A stretch of 64,000 nt of DNA, from assembly GCA_050305635.1 (NCBI GenBank), contig JBNLFS010000122.1, positions 13,655 to 77,654 on the forward strand, written 5' to 3'. The stretch is from Thiodiazotropha sp050305635 (lineage in GTDB: Bacteria; Pseudomonadota; Gammaproteobacteria; Chromatiales; Chromatiaceae). Shown piece after piece: positions 11,102 to 19,333 of the stretch. A program made the position numbers and the translations under genes. The notes under the pieces were generated by a model that saw only the letters and a list, made by a program, of their open reading frames with translations, was not told the origin of the DNA and searched no databases. How positions within the stretch are numbered: position 1 is the first letter of the stretch; each line of letters opens with the position of its first letter.

Positions 11102-11965
11102 ATGGCGGATTCACCCTACATCTTCGATGCAACGGCGGAAAACTTCCAGCAGCAGGTGCTGGCCGCCTCCCTGGAACGTCCTGTGGTGGTGGACTTCTGG
11201 GCCGATTGGTGCCAGCCCTGCAAGCTGCTGATGCCGATCCTGGCCAAACTGGCTGACGATTACCGTGGCAAGTTCCTGCTCGCGAAAGTGAATACCGAGG
11301 AACAGCAACCCCTGGCCGCGCATTTCCAGATTCGCAGTATCCCAAGCGTGAAAATTTTCTCCCAGGGCCAGGTGGTCGACGAATTCATGGGTGCGTTGTC
11401 CGAGGGGGAGATCCGTAAAATTCTCGATAAACACATTCCCCGGGAATCGGACAGGCTGCTTGCCCAGGCCGAGGCCTTGCTGCTACAGGGAAACACCGCC
11501 GAGGCCGGCGCCCTGCTCAGACAAGCCAGCGACATGGACCCGGAAAACCCCCGCATGCGGCTCTCCTATGCCCGTTATCTGGCAACTCTGGGAAAGTTCG
11601 ACGAAGCGGAAAACATCCTGCAGGCACTGCCTCCCGAGGAGCGGGACAAGCCGGAAGTGGTCTCCCTGCTCGCGCGCCTGCAATTCGATCGCGCCACCGC
11701 GGACAGCCCACCGGTGGAAGAATTGGAGAAACGTCTCGAGGAAAATCCGTCGGACAGCGAGGCGTTGCATCAACTGTCCGCCCACCGGATCATGCAGAAC
11801 GATTACCAGGGGGCGCTCGAGCTGCTGATGACTCTGCTGCAGAAAGACCGGGGCTTCGCTGACAACCTCGCGCAGAAAGAGATTCTGAAGATATTCGAAC
11901 TGCTCGGTGGCCAGGGCGATCTGGTCAAGCAGTACCGTAAACGACTCTTTAATCTGTTGCACTAA
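11102..11965 (+). CDS. cnoX: Thioredoxin-TPR chaperone, CnoX (YbbN) family
   Basis: CnoX/YbbN proteins are cytoplasmic holdases with an N-terminal thioredoxin domain and C-terminal TPRs; they work with GroEL and protect clients under oxidative or chlorine stress. The 287-residue protein has a thioredoxin domain (1-110) with FWADWCQPC, cysteines 37 and 40, and the cis-proline motif IRSIPSV. TPR-like helices follow (about 115-285). E. coli YbbN has lost the first active-site cysteine (SxxC), whereas this one keeps a full CxxC and may also do redox chemistry. Start ATG 11102 follows an AGAGGAGCGG ribosome binding site. Confidence 0.9.
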   Translation: MADSPYIFDATAENFQQQVLAASLERPVVVDFWADWCQPCKLLMPILAKLADDYRGKFLLAKVNTEEQQPLAAHFQIRSIPSVKIFSQGQVVDEFMGALSEGEIRKILDKHIPRESDRLLAQAEALLLQGNTAEAGALLRQASDMDPENPRMRLSYARYLATLGKFDEAENILQALPPEERDKPEVVSLLARLQFDRATADSPPVEELEKRLEENPSDSEALHQLSAHRIMQNDYQGALELLMTLLQKDRGFADNLAQKEILKIFELLGGQGDLVKQYRKRLFNLLH

Positions 11966-11975
11966 CCGACCCGGA

Positions 11976-12003
11976 CGCCTCTCCTTAATCGCGAGGAGAG
12001 GCG
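11976..12003 (+). terminator. Stem-loop after cnoX
   Basis: A perfect 10-bp stem, CGCCTCTCCT / AGGAGAGGCG with an 8-nt loop, starts 11 bp after the cnoX stop. There is no T-run after it. It lies between the convergent cnoX and hemerythrin genes and may protect 3' ends on either strand. Confidence 0.45.
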
Positions 12004-12063
12004 ATGCCGCCCGCTTCGGATGAACGATTCCAGGTACGCGGGGCGTGAACCCAGCCTATCTCG

Positions 12064-12621
12064 TCAATCGTCCTCGTGGGCCTTGAGATAGTCGATCAGG
12101 CTGCGAAACCGGTTGTAATCCTGGCGCTGGAACACCGGATCCTCGGCAACGGTGATCTCCTCCTCGAGCTTGGCCCAATCCTTGTCGGTCAGCACCTCAT
12201 CGATCAGGGGAAACAGTTCCTGCTCTTCCAGGTCGATATGTTGCCGCTGCAGCGCAACGAACTCCCGCCCCTGGGTTTCCACCTCATCGCGCAGCAGCAC
12301 TTCGCCCTGCATGGCCCCTTCCAGGGTGGTGCGGAAACGGTTCGCCAGACCGAGCAGCACCCCATGCTCCCGACTGACCCGCTCGTGGAGGGGTTTGTGG
12401 TCGCGCATCGCCTTCTTGCGAAACGCAACCTTATTGATCTGGTCCTCGGTCGGGTGATGCACCTGCTCCGCATAGTGCTCCACGTAATCGAGCATTTCGA
12501 TCTTCAGATCGAAGTCCGACTCATGCCCCGCGGACAGGGCATCGAGTTCCGCGGACATCAGATCGAGCAGGCGGCTCAGGTTGATGTGATCGCGGTGTAA
12601 TTTGTCCAGCAGTGGTTTCAT
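12064..12621 (-). CDS. Hemerythrin (HHE) domain protein
   Basis: Hemerythrin-like domains bind a di-iron centre and sense or handle oxygen, NO or iron. The 185-residue protein is predicted all-helical with spaced His and acidic ligands: HRDH near residue 9, HYAEQVHHPTED near 48, HKPLHERVSREH near 75, and HIDLEEQELFPLIDE near 130. No membrane segment or extra domain is seen. Its start overlaps the stop of the upstream potassium-channel gene in an ATGA, so the two are translationally coupled and probably functionally linked. The exact ligand set and role are inference. Confidence 0.85.
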   Translation of the reverse strand: MKPLLDKLHRDHINLSRLLDLMSAELDALSAGHESDFDLKIEMLDYVEHYAEQVHHPTEDQINKVAFRKKAMRDHKPLHERVSREHGVLLGLANRFRTTLEGAMQGEVLLRDEVETQGREFVALQRQHIDLEEQELFPLIDEVLTDKDWAKLEEEITVAEDPVFQRQDYNRFRSLIDYLKAHEDD

Positions 12622-14321
12622 GTCACCTCTCTTTTTCTGTATCGGCGCCAGATCCAGCCCTGCGGCCCCGTCTCACCCGTAAGAATATAGCTTAGCGCGT
12701 TTTCGTTTTGCAGGGTCCACTCCATCCGGTATCGGGCTGAAACGGACCCGCAAAACAGCAACCGGTCGTCCTTCTGAATCTTGGTTTTGGCATCAGGCAA
12801 TAAGGAGTAGTCATGGTGGCGCAGCAGCAGCAGCGGGATACAGGGCAGCGACTTCTCCCGATCCCGGGGATCCGTGATCAACGCCTGCAAGGGTAGGCCG
12901 TGGCCCTCTTTCACATGCCGGCACACCGCATGGGTCTCAGTTTCGGTGAATGACACCTCCCAGACCTCCGGAGCGTGCTGGCTGACCAGGGCCGAGATAC
13001 GGCTGATCAGTTCGCAGGCCCAGCCCTCCTCCTGATGCATCACCAGTTTGACAAACTGATGTTGCAGCGGGGAACCCAGCAGAACCCGGATACGGTTGGC
13101 GATGATCTCACTGGGCAACATCACCATATCCGCCCCAACCGCCTCGATCACCGCATCATTATATTTATTGTTCTGCCTCAGGATGATGAACAGATCTGAG
13201 TTCAACTCCCGGGCGGTCATGATGATCGACAGATTGTTCGCATCGTTGTCCGTGCCGGCCACCAGCCCCACGGCCCGCTCGATATTCGCCTCCAGCAGGG
13301 TTTTGGCCTCCGTACCCCGACCGGTCACCAGGGGGGTATGCGGCATCCCCGTCCGGTCCGGATTGGCCTCGATCACCACCACATCGAGATTCTCTTTGAC
13401 CAGCTTGTCATATACCGCCTTGCCGAAACGACCGAAACCGCAGATCACCCAAAGCCCCTTGTTCGGCGGGTAGACGGGCTCATTGAGCATGGCCCGCTTT
13501 CCCAGCGAGAGCCAATCCTGCAGCAGACTGATGCAGGGCGCCTGAATCGCGGTGGCAAGGTACAGGGCGAACGCGTCAAAGGGGTCGATGATGTAGTCGG
13601 TACCGAAAGAGGCCATGTTGTCTTCGATGTCATGGGAGTCGGCCCGGCAAATCACCCGGATGTCAGGGTGCAGGAGCTTTGAGGTGATCGCAACCTTCAG
13701 ATTGGCCTCATTGGAATCGGTCAACGCCACCACACCCTGGCACATGGGGTGTTTGAGCCCCGCCTCGAGCAGATGATCCGGGTAACGGGCATCGCCGCAC
13801 AGCCCCGGGACGTACTCGCGCAGATTCTCCAGCTGCAACAGGTTGACCCGGTCCTGAAGGATGTCGATGACCACCGCGTGCTGATTACGCTCGGTCAGCG
13901 ATTTGACCAACGCCTCCCCCGTTTGGCCATACCCGCAAATCAGATAAAAAGAGTCTCTCATTTTACTGATTTTTCTAGCAAATCTTCGTTCAGTTAAAGC
14001 TCTTTGGAAGGTCTCGTCCTTGAGCAGTGCGAGCACCGTACCGATGGAATAGAGCCACACCACGACGGTGAAGAAGATGGAAAAGCTCACCCACAGGCGC
14101 TGTCCGGGGGTGAACGGATAGGGCAGTTCACCGAAACCTATGGTGCTGGACATATAGCTGACGAAATAGAAGGCATGCAGGAAATCCATGTGCCACACAT
14201 TCCCGTCGGGATCCTTGCCGGGTATCAGGACCAGACCGAGCATGGCGATGGAATAGGTCAGAATCAGCGTCAGCAGGGGGGCCCGCATGCGCCGGAAGAT
14301 CAGAAAGATGATGTTATTCAC
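12618..14321 (-). CDS. RCK/TrkA-N-gated potassium channel-like protein
   Basis: This 567-residue inner-membrane protein has the layout of a two-TM potassium channel: TM1 near residues 15-33, a pore helix and filter at 60-65 (TIGFGE), and TM2 near 75-99. Two cytoplasmic RCK (TrkA-N/TrkA-C) units follow, with Rossmann motifs LICGYGQTGEA near 127 and VICGFGRFGKA near 290. The classical filter is TVGYGD; GFGE is a known kind of variation but could alter selectivity. It is the middle gene of a likely three-gene operon with a small membrane protein upstream and a hemerythrin protein downstream. Potassium flux is inferred from the fold. Confidence 0.85.
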   Translation of the reverse strand: MNNIIFLIFRRMRAPLLTLILTYSIAMLGLVLIPGKDPDGNVWHMDFLHAFYFVSYMSSTIGFGELPYPFTPGQRLWVSFSIFFTVVVWLYSIGTVLALLKDETFQRALTERRFARKISKMRDSFYLICGYGQTGEALVKSLTERNQHAVVIDILQDRVNLLQLENLREYVPGLCGDARYPDHLLEAGLKHPMCQGVVALTDSNEANLKVAITSKLLHPDIRVICRADSHDIEDNMASFGTDYIIDPFDAFALYLATAIQAPCISLLQDWLSLGKRAMLNEPVYPPNKGLWVICGFGRFGKAVYDKLVKENLDVVVIEANPDRTGMPHTPLVTGRGTEAKTLLEANIERAVGLVAGTDNDANNLSIIMTARELNSDLFIILRQNNKYNDAVIEAVGADMVMLPSEIIANRIRVLLGSPLQHQFVKLVMHQEEGWACELISRISALVSQHAPEVWEVSFTETETHAVCRHVKEGHGLPLQALITDPRDREKSLPCIPLLLLRHHDYSLLPDAKTKIQKDDRLLFCGSVSARYRMEWTLQNENALSYILTGETGPQGWIWRRYRKREVT

Positions 14322-14372
14322 CGCGTCCCAGCCGAAGTGTGCGGGTTATCCTGTTCATCCCGAACCGCTCGA

Positions 14373-14756
14373 TCAGCGCCGCAGCATCACGGTCTCGATG
14401 ATCAATAGGACCACGGAGACCACATTGGCCAGCATGGCGCCTCCCGACAGTGAGACGATACTCGCCATGGCGCCGGGGGTCAGGCCGGTCTCAGTGACAT
14501 GCGCCGCCACCCCCCAGACCATGGCCGCCGCGAACAGTTGCAGCAACGCCACCAGACTGGTGGCGAGAAGCACTGCGCCCATTTGGGTGCGGTCACCGAA
14601 TTTGAGCACCGTGGCGATCAGATTCACCACGATCACCGCGAACAGCTCGTACTCGTGATGATGGGCCGGGTTATCCAGTTCACCGACGAAAAATCCAAAG
14701 TTGAGCGTCAGCGCCAGAACAATGAAAAAACCAAATAGAACCTTTTCAGGATTCAC
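14373..14756 (-). CDS. Small integral membrane protein of unknown function
   Basis: The GTG start at 14756, behind a GGAGGGG ribosome binding site, gives 127 residues. Three or four hydrophobic helices are visible: VLFGFFIVLALTLNFGFFVG, ELFAVIVVNLIATVLKFG, a third around LVALLQLFAAAMVWGVAA, and a last one near the C-terminus (MLANVVSVVLLIIETVML). It may belong to an uncharacterised family often found beside RCK channels (perhaps DUF6394; unsure). It ends 52 bp before the channel gene on the same strand, so it may be an accessory subunit of that channel. No catalytic motif was seen. Confidence 0.75.
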   Translation of the reverse strand: MNPEKVLFGFFIVLALTLNFGFFVGELDNPAHHHEYELFAVIVVNLIATVLKFGDRTQMGAVLLATSLVALLQLFAAAMVWGVAAHVTETGLTPGAMASIVSLSGGAMLANVVSVVLLIIETVMLRR

Positions 14757-15049
14757 AACTCCCCTCCTCGAATAAACGAACCCGGCCATCCGTGCCGAGC
14801 GTGATCGGCAATACATCGCATTGACCGACACGGGTCGCAGGCTTGCACTTCAAACCGTTATCACGAGATCTTGAGACAAAATCTCGATATTTTCCAGTCT
14901 CGGAAGAGACAAACCTCTGTCACGCCTGCGACCCGCACCACCGGTCCTGCCCTGCGCATGCCCGCCCCCCCCGCTGGTCCAGTCCCTTGCGGGACAGTGT
15001 ACCGGGAATACAAAACATGGCTTCACCCGGCTTGAATGATGGTCGCGGT
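14757..15049. other. Divergent intergenic region, leftward part
   Basis: The roughly 400 bp between the small membrane protein and cheV contain no supported gene. The left part includes a short inverted repeat around 14866-14892 (ATCTTGAGA / AAATCTCGAT type). The right part holds the sigma-28-like promoter listed separately. Confidence 0.5.
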
Positions 15050-15076
15050 TAAAGCTTTTGCCCGTATGACCGCTAC
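15050..15076 (+). promoter_or_regulatory. Candidate sigma-28 (FliA) promoter for cheV
   Basis: TAAAGCTT at 15050-15057 matches the FliA -35 TAAAGTTT at 7 of 8 bases. After exactly 11 bp comes ACCGCTAC at 15069-15076, matching the -10 GCCGATAA at 5 of 8. It lies about 83 bp before cheV, and flagellar sigma control is common for chemotaxis genes. Confidence 0.55.
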
Positions 15077-15158
15077 AATTTGCATGATAGAGCGCATCTG
15101 CCCTGTCGCAGTCTGCGCCTTCAGAACGACCTCCTGAATTCATGTTGAGTGAACCGAA

Positions 15159-16121
15159 ATGACAAACTTCATCAAATCCGTGGATGACCGCACTCGATTG
15201 GCTGGTACAAACCGTCTCGAGGTGCTTTTGTTCAGCCTGGGTAAGGATATCAACACCGGCCGGGAAGAGACCTACGGAGTGAATGTGTTCAAGGTACGCG
15301 AGGTCATGCTGGTGCCTGAAATCACCCACGCACCGGATATGCCCGCATCGGTGGAAGGCATGGTCAGCCTGCGTGGCAACATGATCCCGGTGATTAATCT
15401 GCCGGACTTCTGCGGGGTCAGAACCGAGGAGAAACCGGGCATTCTGATCGTCACCGAGTACAACAAGCACGTCCAGGGCTTCCTGGTGCACGCGGTGGAC
15501 ACCATCGAACGCCTGGCCTGGGAAGACGTGAAGGTGCCGCCGGCGATGATGGCCCAGCAGCACGGCGGCCTGGTCACTGCGGTCACCGAATTGAAAGACA
15601 AACGTCTGGTCATGATCATGGATGTGGAGATGGTACTCAGCCAGACCTCCGGATTCGGACAGAGCGCGGACCTTTTCGAAGGCATTGCACGGGTGGAGAA
15701 CAGTGAAATCACCCTGCTGTTCGCGGACGACTCCGCGGTGGCTCGCGACCAGATTATCCGCACCATGAATCACATGGGCATGAAATACATCGCCACCACC
15801 AACGGTTCGGAAGCGCTCAACAAGATGCGCGAGATCGCAGAGCGGGCATCCGCCACCGGACACAAGGCGAGCGATTTTGTACAAATCGTGCTGACCGACG
15901 TTGAAATGCCGGAGATGGATGGCTACGTACTGACCAAAAAACTCAAGGAAGACGCCCGTTTCAGTGACATCCCCATCATCATGCACTCGTCCCTGTCCGC
16001 CGATGCGAACATGGCGCTGGGCAAGGGTATGGGCGCGGATGCCTACGTTCCCAAATTCGAACCAACCGAGCTGTCGGCCAAACTGCACGAGATCATCCGC
16101 GAGAGATACTCGCACAAGTAA
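15159..16121 (+). CDS. cheV: Chemotaxis protein CheV (CheW-receiver fusion)
   Basis: CheV couples chemoreceptors to CheA through its CheW domain and adapts through its phosphorylatable receiver. The 320-residue protein has an N-terminal CheW domain (about 15-165, with VEGMVSLRGNMIPVINL) and a receiver domain (about 185-310). The receiver has the acidic pocket in FADDSA, the phospho-acceptor in VLTDVEMPEMDGY and the conserved lysine in DAYVPKFEP. It stands alone here with no other chemotaxis gene in the window, so the organism must encode the rest elsewhere. The sigma-28-like promoter upstream supports co-regulation with motility. Confidence 0.95.
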   Translation: MTNFIKSVDDRTRLAGTNRLEVLLFSLGKDINTGREETYGVNVFKVREVMLVPEITHAPDMPASVEGMVSLRGNMIPVINLPDFCGVRTEEKPGILIVTEYNKHVQGFLVHAVDTIERLAWEDVKVPPAMMAQQHGGLVTAVTELKDKRLVMIMDVEMVLSQTSGFGQSADLFEGIARVENSEITLLFADDSAVARDQIIRTMNHMGMKYIATTNGSEALNKMREIAERASATGHKASDFVQIVLTDVEMPEMDGYVLTKKLKEDARFSDIPIIMHSSLSADANMALGKGMGADAYVPKFEPTELSAKLHEIIRERYSHK

Positions 16122-16165
16122 CCGCCCGCACGTTGCGGCCCCCCGCAGAACCTCGGATCACCCGG

Positions 16166-16190
16166 CAGTTGTTACCCTTGGTAACAACTG
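16166..16190. promoter_or_regulatory. Perfect 11-bp palindrome just upstream of the CbrX-like gene
   Basis: Arms CAGTTGTTACC (16166-16176) and GGTAACAACTG (16180-16190) are separated by CTT. It ends 13 bp before the ATG at 16204, and that interval has no clear Shine-Dalgarno sequence. It could be an operator or an mRNA hairpin controlling translation. Its core resembles 21393-21409 upstream of the acetate symporter genes (13 of 17 positions equal). No T-run follows, so it is a poor terminator for cheV. Confidence 0.6.
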
Positions 16191-16203
16191 CTAGTGTATC
16201 CCC

Positions 16204-16398
16204 ATGCGCGAATCCCCGCCTCCCGATCGACTGATTGACCGGACCCTTGCACTCAGCCTGCTGGTGGTACTGATACTCTCGCCCCCGGTGATGATGTGGT
16301 GGACTTCACCAGGCCGTTTCTGGTTACTTCCCTACCTGCTCTGGCTGGTGGTCATCATGGCCATCGCCTGGGTCAATCACCGACACGATGACGCTTGA
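16204..16398 (+). CDS. CbrX-like small membrane protein
   Basis: This is a 64-residue protein with two hydrophobic helices (about 14-33 and 39-57) and a charged tail HRHDDA. Its last 11 bases overlap the start of the transporter-kinase gene, so the kinase ribosome binding site lies inside this gene and translation is probably coupled. In Pseudomonas a small gene called cbrX precedes and overlaps cbrA in the same way; the size and placement match, but I infer equivalence from position only. The upstream palindrome 16166-16190 may control it. Confidence 0.7.
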   Translation: MRESPPPDRLIDRTLALSLLVVLILSPPVMMWWTSPGRFWLLPYLLWLVVIMAIAWVNHRHDDA

Positions 16399-19333
16399 CC
16401 TCTGGCATCTCTTCGGTATCAGCTTCGGCTATCTGGCACTGCTGTTCCTGATCGCTTTCGCCGCTGACAGCGGCCGCATCCCGGAACGCCTGATCCGGCA
16501 TCCTCTGACCTATGTGCTGTCGCTCGGTGTGTACGCCACAACCTGGACCTATTACGGCAGCGTCGGCTTTGCCCAGGATCAGGGCTACCTGTTTCTCACC
16601 ATTTACCTCGGGGTGACCCTGGCATTCGCCCTCACGCCGATCCTGTTTCAACCCATCTTAAGACTGACCCGGGAGTACCAGCTGACTTCACTGGCGGACC
16701 TGTTCGCCTTCCGTTACCGCAGCCAGCTGGCGGGCATCCTGGTGACCCTGTTCATGCTGGTGGGCACCCTGCCCTATATCGCCCTGCAGATCCGCGCGGT
16801 CACCGACTCGCTGCAGGTGATGACCCAGGATGTGCCCCCGCGCATCCTGGCCCTGAGTTTCTGTGTCACCCTGGTGGTCTTCGCGATCCTTTTCGGCGCC
16901 CGGCACAGCACCAGCCGCGAGCGGCACCGCGGCCTGGTGGTGGCGATCGCATTCGAGTCGCTGGTCAAGCTGGCGGCCCTGCTGGCGATCGGACTGACCG
17001 CCCTGTATGGCGTGTTCGACGGCTTCGACGGTTTGAACGCATGGCTCGCCAGCCACCCGGAAGAGCAGATGCGGTTGGTCACTCCGGTCCGCGAAGGACC
17101 CTGGACCACCCTGTTGCTGCTGGCATTTGCCGCGGCCTTTCTGTTGCCACGCCAGTTTCACATGCTGTTTGCCGAAAATCTCGAACCGCGAGCCCTGCGC
17201 ACCGCAAGCTGGGCCTTTCCTCTGTTCCTGCTGCTGATCAATCTGCCGATTCCGCTGATTCTGTGGTCAGGCAAGGCCCTGGACCTGACCATGGAACCCG
17301 ACTTTTTCGCCCTAGGCATCGGACTTGAACTCGGCCCCTCATGGGTCCCGGTCCTGACCTTTATCGGCGGCGTGTCATCCGCCAGCGCAATGATGATCAT
17401 CACCACCCTGGCCCTCTCCTCGATGACCCTGAACCACATCCTGCTGCCCACCAACTTCCCGGATCCCGCGGTCAATCTCTACCGCTGGCTACTGCTCGGA
17501 CGGCGCCTGTTGATCGGCATCATCATCATGGCCGGTTACGGTTTCTACATTCTGCTGGAAAAACACGAAGGTCTGGTACAGCTGGGGCTGATTTCGTTTG
17601 TCGCGGTCGCCCAGTTCCTGCCGGGGGTGGTCGGTCTGCTCTACTGGCGGCGCGCCACCCGAACCGGTTTCATCATGGGCCTGCTGGCCGGGATCATCAT
17701 CTGGTCCGCCACCCTGTTGCTGCCCCTGCTGGAAAGCTCCGGTTTCGTGCGCACCGAGTTCGACATCCCCGCCCTGCGCATCGCCTCCGGTATGGATCAG
17801 TGGCAGTTCGCCACCTTCTGGTCCCTGGCCCTGAATGCCCTGCTGTTCGTCTTCGGTTCCCTGGTCAGCGCCCAGAGCATGGGGGAAAAGGAAGCCGCCA
17901 ACGCCTGCTGCAGCGAATCCCTGATGCCCTTGGGCGGTATGGTCAATGCCGGATCCACCGCCCAGTTCACCAAGCAGCTCTCCCAGATGCTGGGACGCGA
18001 GGCCGGTCAAAGGGAAGTGGCCCTGGCGCTGAGGGACCTGGGGCTCTCACCCACAGAGACCCGCCCCTCGCAGTTGCGGCGTCTGCGAGAGCGCATCGAA
18101 CGCAACCTCTCCGGCCTGCTCGGCCCGCAACTCGCGCATATGATCATCAACCGCCGCCTGCAACTGGATGCACACACCCAGACCGCGCTGGCCGATTCGA
18201 TGCGCTTTATCGAAGACCAGTTGGAGCATTCCCGCACCCGCCTGCGCGGCTTGAGCGCCGACCTGGACAACCTGCGGCGCTACCACCGCCAGATCCTTCT
18301 GGATCTACCCCTTGGGGTCTGCACCATCGATCGTTTGCGTACCGTGACCATCTGGAACCTGGCCATGGAGGTCATGACCAATGTGTCCGCCCGGGACGCC
18401 ATCGGAGTGTCCCTGCACCGGCTGCCCGCGCCCTGGGGCCATCTGCTGGCGGGATTCGCCTCGGCCTCCGACGAACACATCCACCACCTCGAGGTCACCC
18501 ATCATGGAACCAGTCGCTGGTTCAACCTGCACAAGGCAGCGATCCCCGCCCCGCTGCCCATGGACCACCCCGTGGAGGAGGCCCGCACCAGTCAGGTCAT
18601 GCTGATGGAGGACCTGACCGATCTGGAAACCCTGGAAGCGGAACTGGCCCACAGTGAACGTCTCGCCTCGATCGGTCGACTGGCTGCCGGCGTGGCCCAC
18701 GAAATCGGCAACCCGGTTACCGGCATCGCCTCCCTGGCGCAGAACCTGCGTGTCGAGGACGATCCTGAGATCATCCGCGAAAGCATCGAGGAGATCCTTA
18801 ACCAGACCCAGCGCATCACCAGCATCGTCAAGACACTGATGAACTTCAGCCGCAGCGGACGCATCGGTGTGGATACCCAGAGTTTCAGTGTTCGCGATGT
18901 GGTGGATGAAGCGATCCGTCTGGTGAAGCTTACCCAGCACGGCCGCCAGATCGATTGCTGCAACCAGTGCGATCCCGGATTGACCCTCGAGGCGGATCGC
19001 CAGGCCATCTCTCAGGTGCTGGTCAACATTCTCAGCAATGCCTGTGACGCTTCGCAGCCCGACGCTCAGGTCAGGGTGCTGGCCAGCAACATCGAGGATT
19101 TGTTGCGGATCGAAGTCGAGGATCAGGGCGAAGGCATCCCCGATGAGCACATCAGCTACATCTTCGAACCTTTCTTCACCACCAAGTCCCCCGGTGAAGG
19201 CACCGGTCTGGGACTCGCCATTGCCTACAAGATCGTCTCCGACCACCACGGCTCGATCAGCATTGAATCGGAACGCGGCCGCGGTACCCGGGTCACCATG
19301 GACATCCCCAGACACTATAATCCGATCACATGA
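16388..19333 (+). CDS. Transporter-fused sensor histidine kinase, CbrA/CrbS family
   Basis: This 981-residue inner-membrane protein joins a sodium/solute symporter-like domain (about 1-500, roughly 13 TM helices) to a cytoplasmic STAC-like linker (about 510-590), a PAS-like region (about 630-740) and a histidine kinase. The H-box is AAGVAHEIGNPVTG with H771; the N-box lies in LVNILSNACDAS and the G-boxes in EDQGEGIP and GTGLGLAIAYK. CbrA controls carbon/nitrogen balance in Pseudomonas, and CrbS/MxtR control acetate use. The NtrC-type partner overlaps by 4 bp as for CbrA-CbrB, while the acetate genes nearby recall CrbS. The transported or sensed molecule is unknown (histidine for CbrA is known in Pseudomonas). 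Confidence 0.9.
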   Translation: MTLDLWHLFGISFGYLALLFLIAFAADSGRIPERLIRHPLTYVLSLGVYATTWTYYGSVGFAQDQGYLFLTIYLGVTLAFALTPILFQPILRLTREYQLTSLADLFAFRYRSQLAGILVTLFMLVGTLPYIALQIRAVTDSLQVMTQDVPPRILALSFCVTLVVFAILFGARHSTSRERHRGLVVAIAFESLVKLAALLAIGLTALYGVFDGFDGLNAWLASHPEEQMRLVTPVREGPWTTLLLLAFAAAFLLPRQFHMLFAENLEPRALRTASWAFPLFLLLINLPIPLILWSGKALDLTMEPDFFALGIGLELGPSWVPVLTFIGGVSSASAMMIITTLALSSMTLNHILLPTNFPDPAVNLYRWLLLGRRLLIGIIIMAGYGFYILLEKHEGLVQLGLISFVAVAQFLPGVVGLLYWRRATRTGFIMGLLAGIIIWSATLLLPLLESSGFVRTEFDIPALRIASGMDQWQFATFWSLALNALLFVFGSLVSAQSMGEKEAANACCSESLMPLGGMVNAGSTAQFTKQLSQMLGREAGQREVALALRDLGLSPTETRPSQLRRLRERIERNLSGLLGPQLAHMIINRRLQLDAHTQTALADSMRFIEDQLEHSRTRLRGLSADLDNLRRYHRQILLDLPLGVCTIDRLRTVTIWNLAMEVMTNVSARDAIGVSLHRLPAPWGHLLAGFASASDEHIHHLEVTHHGTSRWFNLHKAAIPAPLPMDHPVEEARTSQVMLMEDLTDLETLEAELAHSERLASIGRLAAGVAHEIGNPVTGIASLAQNLRVEDDPEIIRESIEEILNQTQRITSIVKTLMNFSRSGRIGVDTQSFSVRDVVDEAIRLVKLTQHGRQIDCCNQCDPGLTLEADRQAISQVLVNILSNACDASQPDAQVRVLASNIEDLLRIEVEDQGEGIPDEHISYIFEPFFTTKSPGEGTGLGLAIAYKIVSDHHGSISIESERGRGTRVTMDIPRHYNPIT

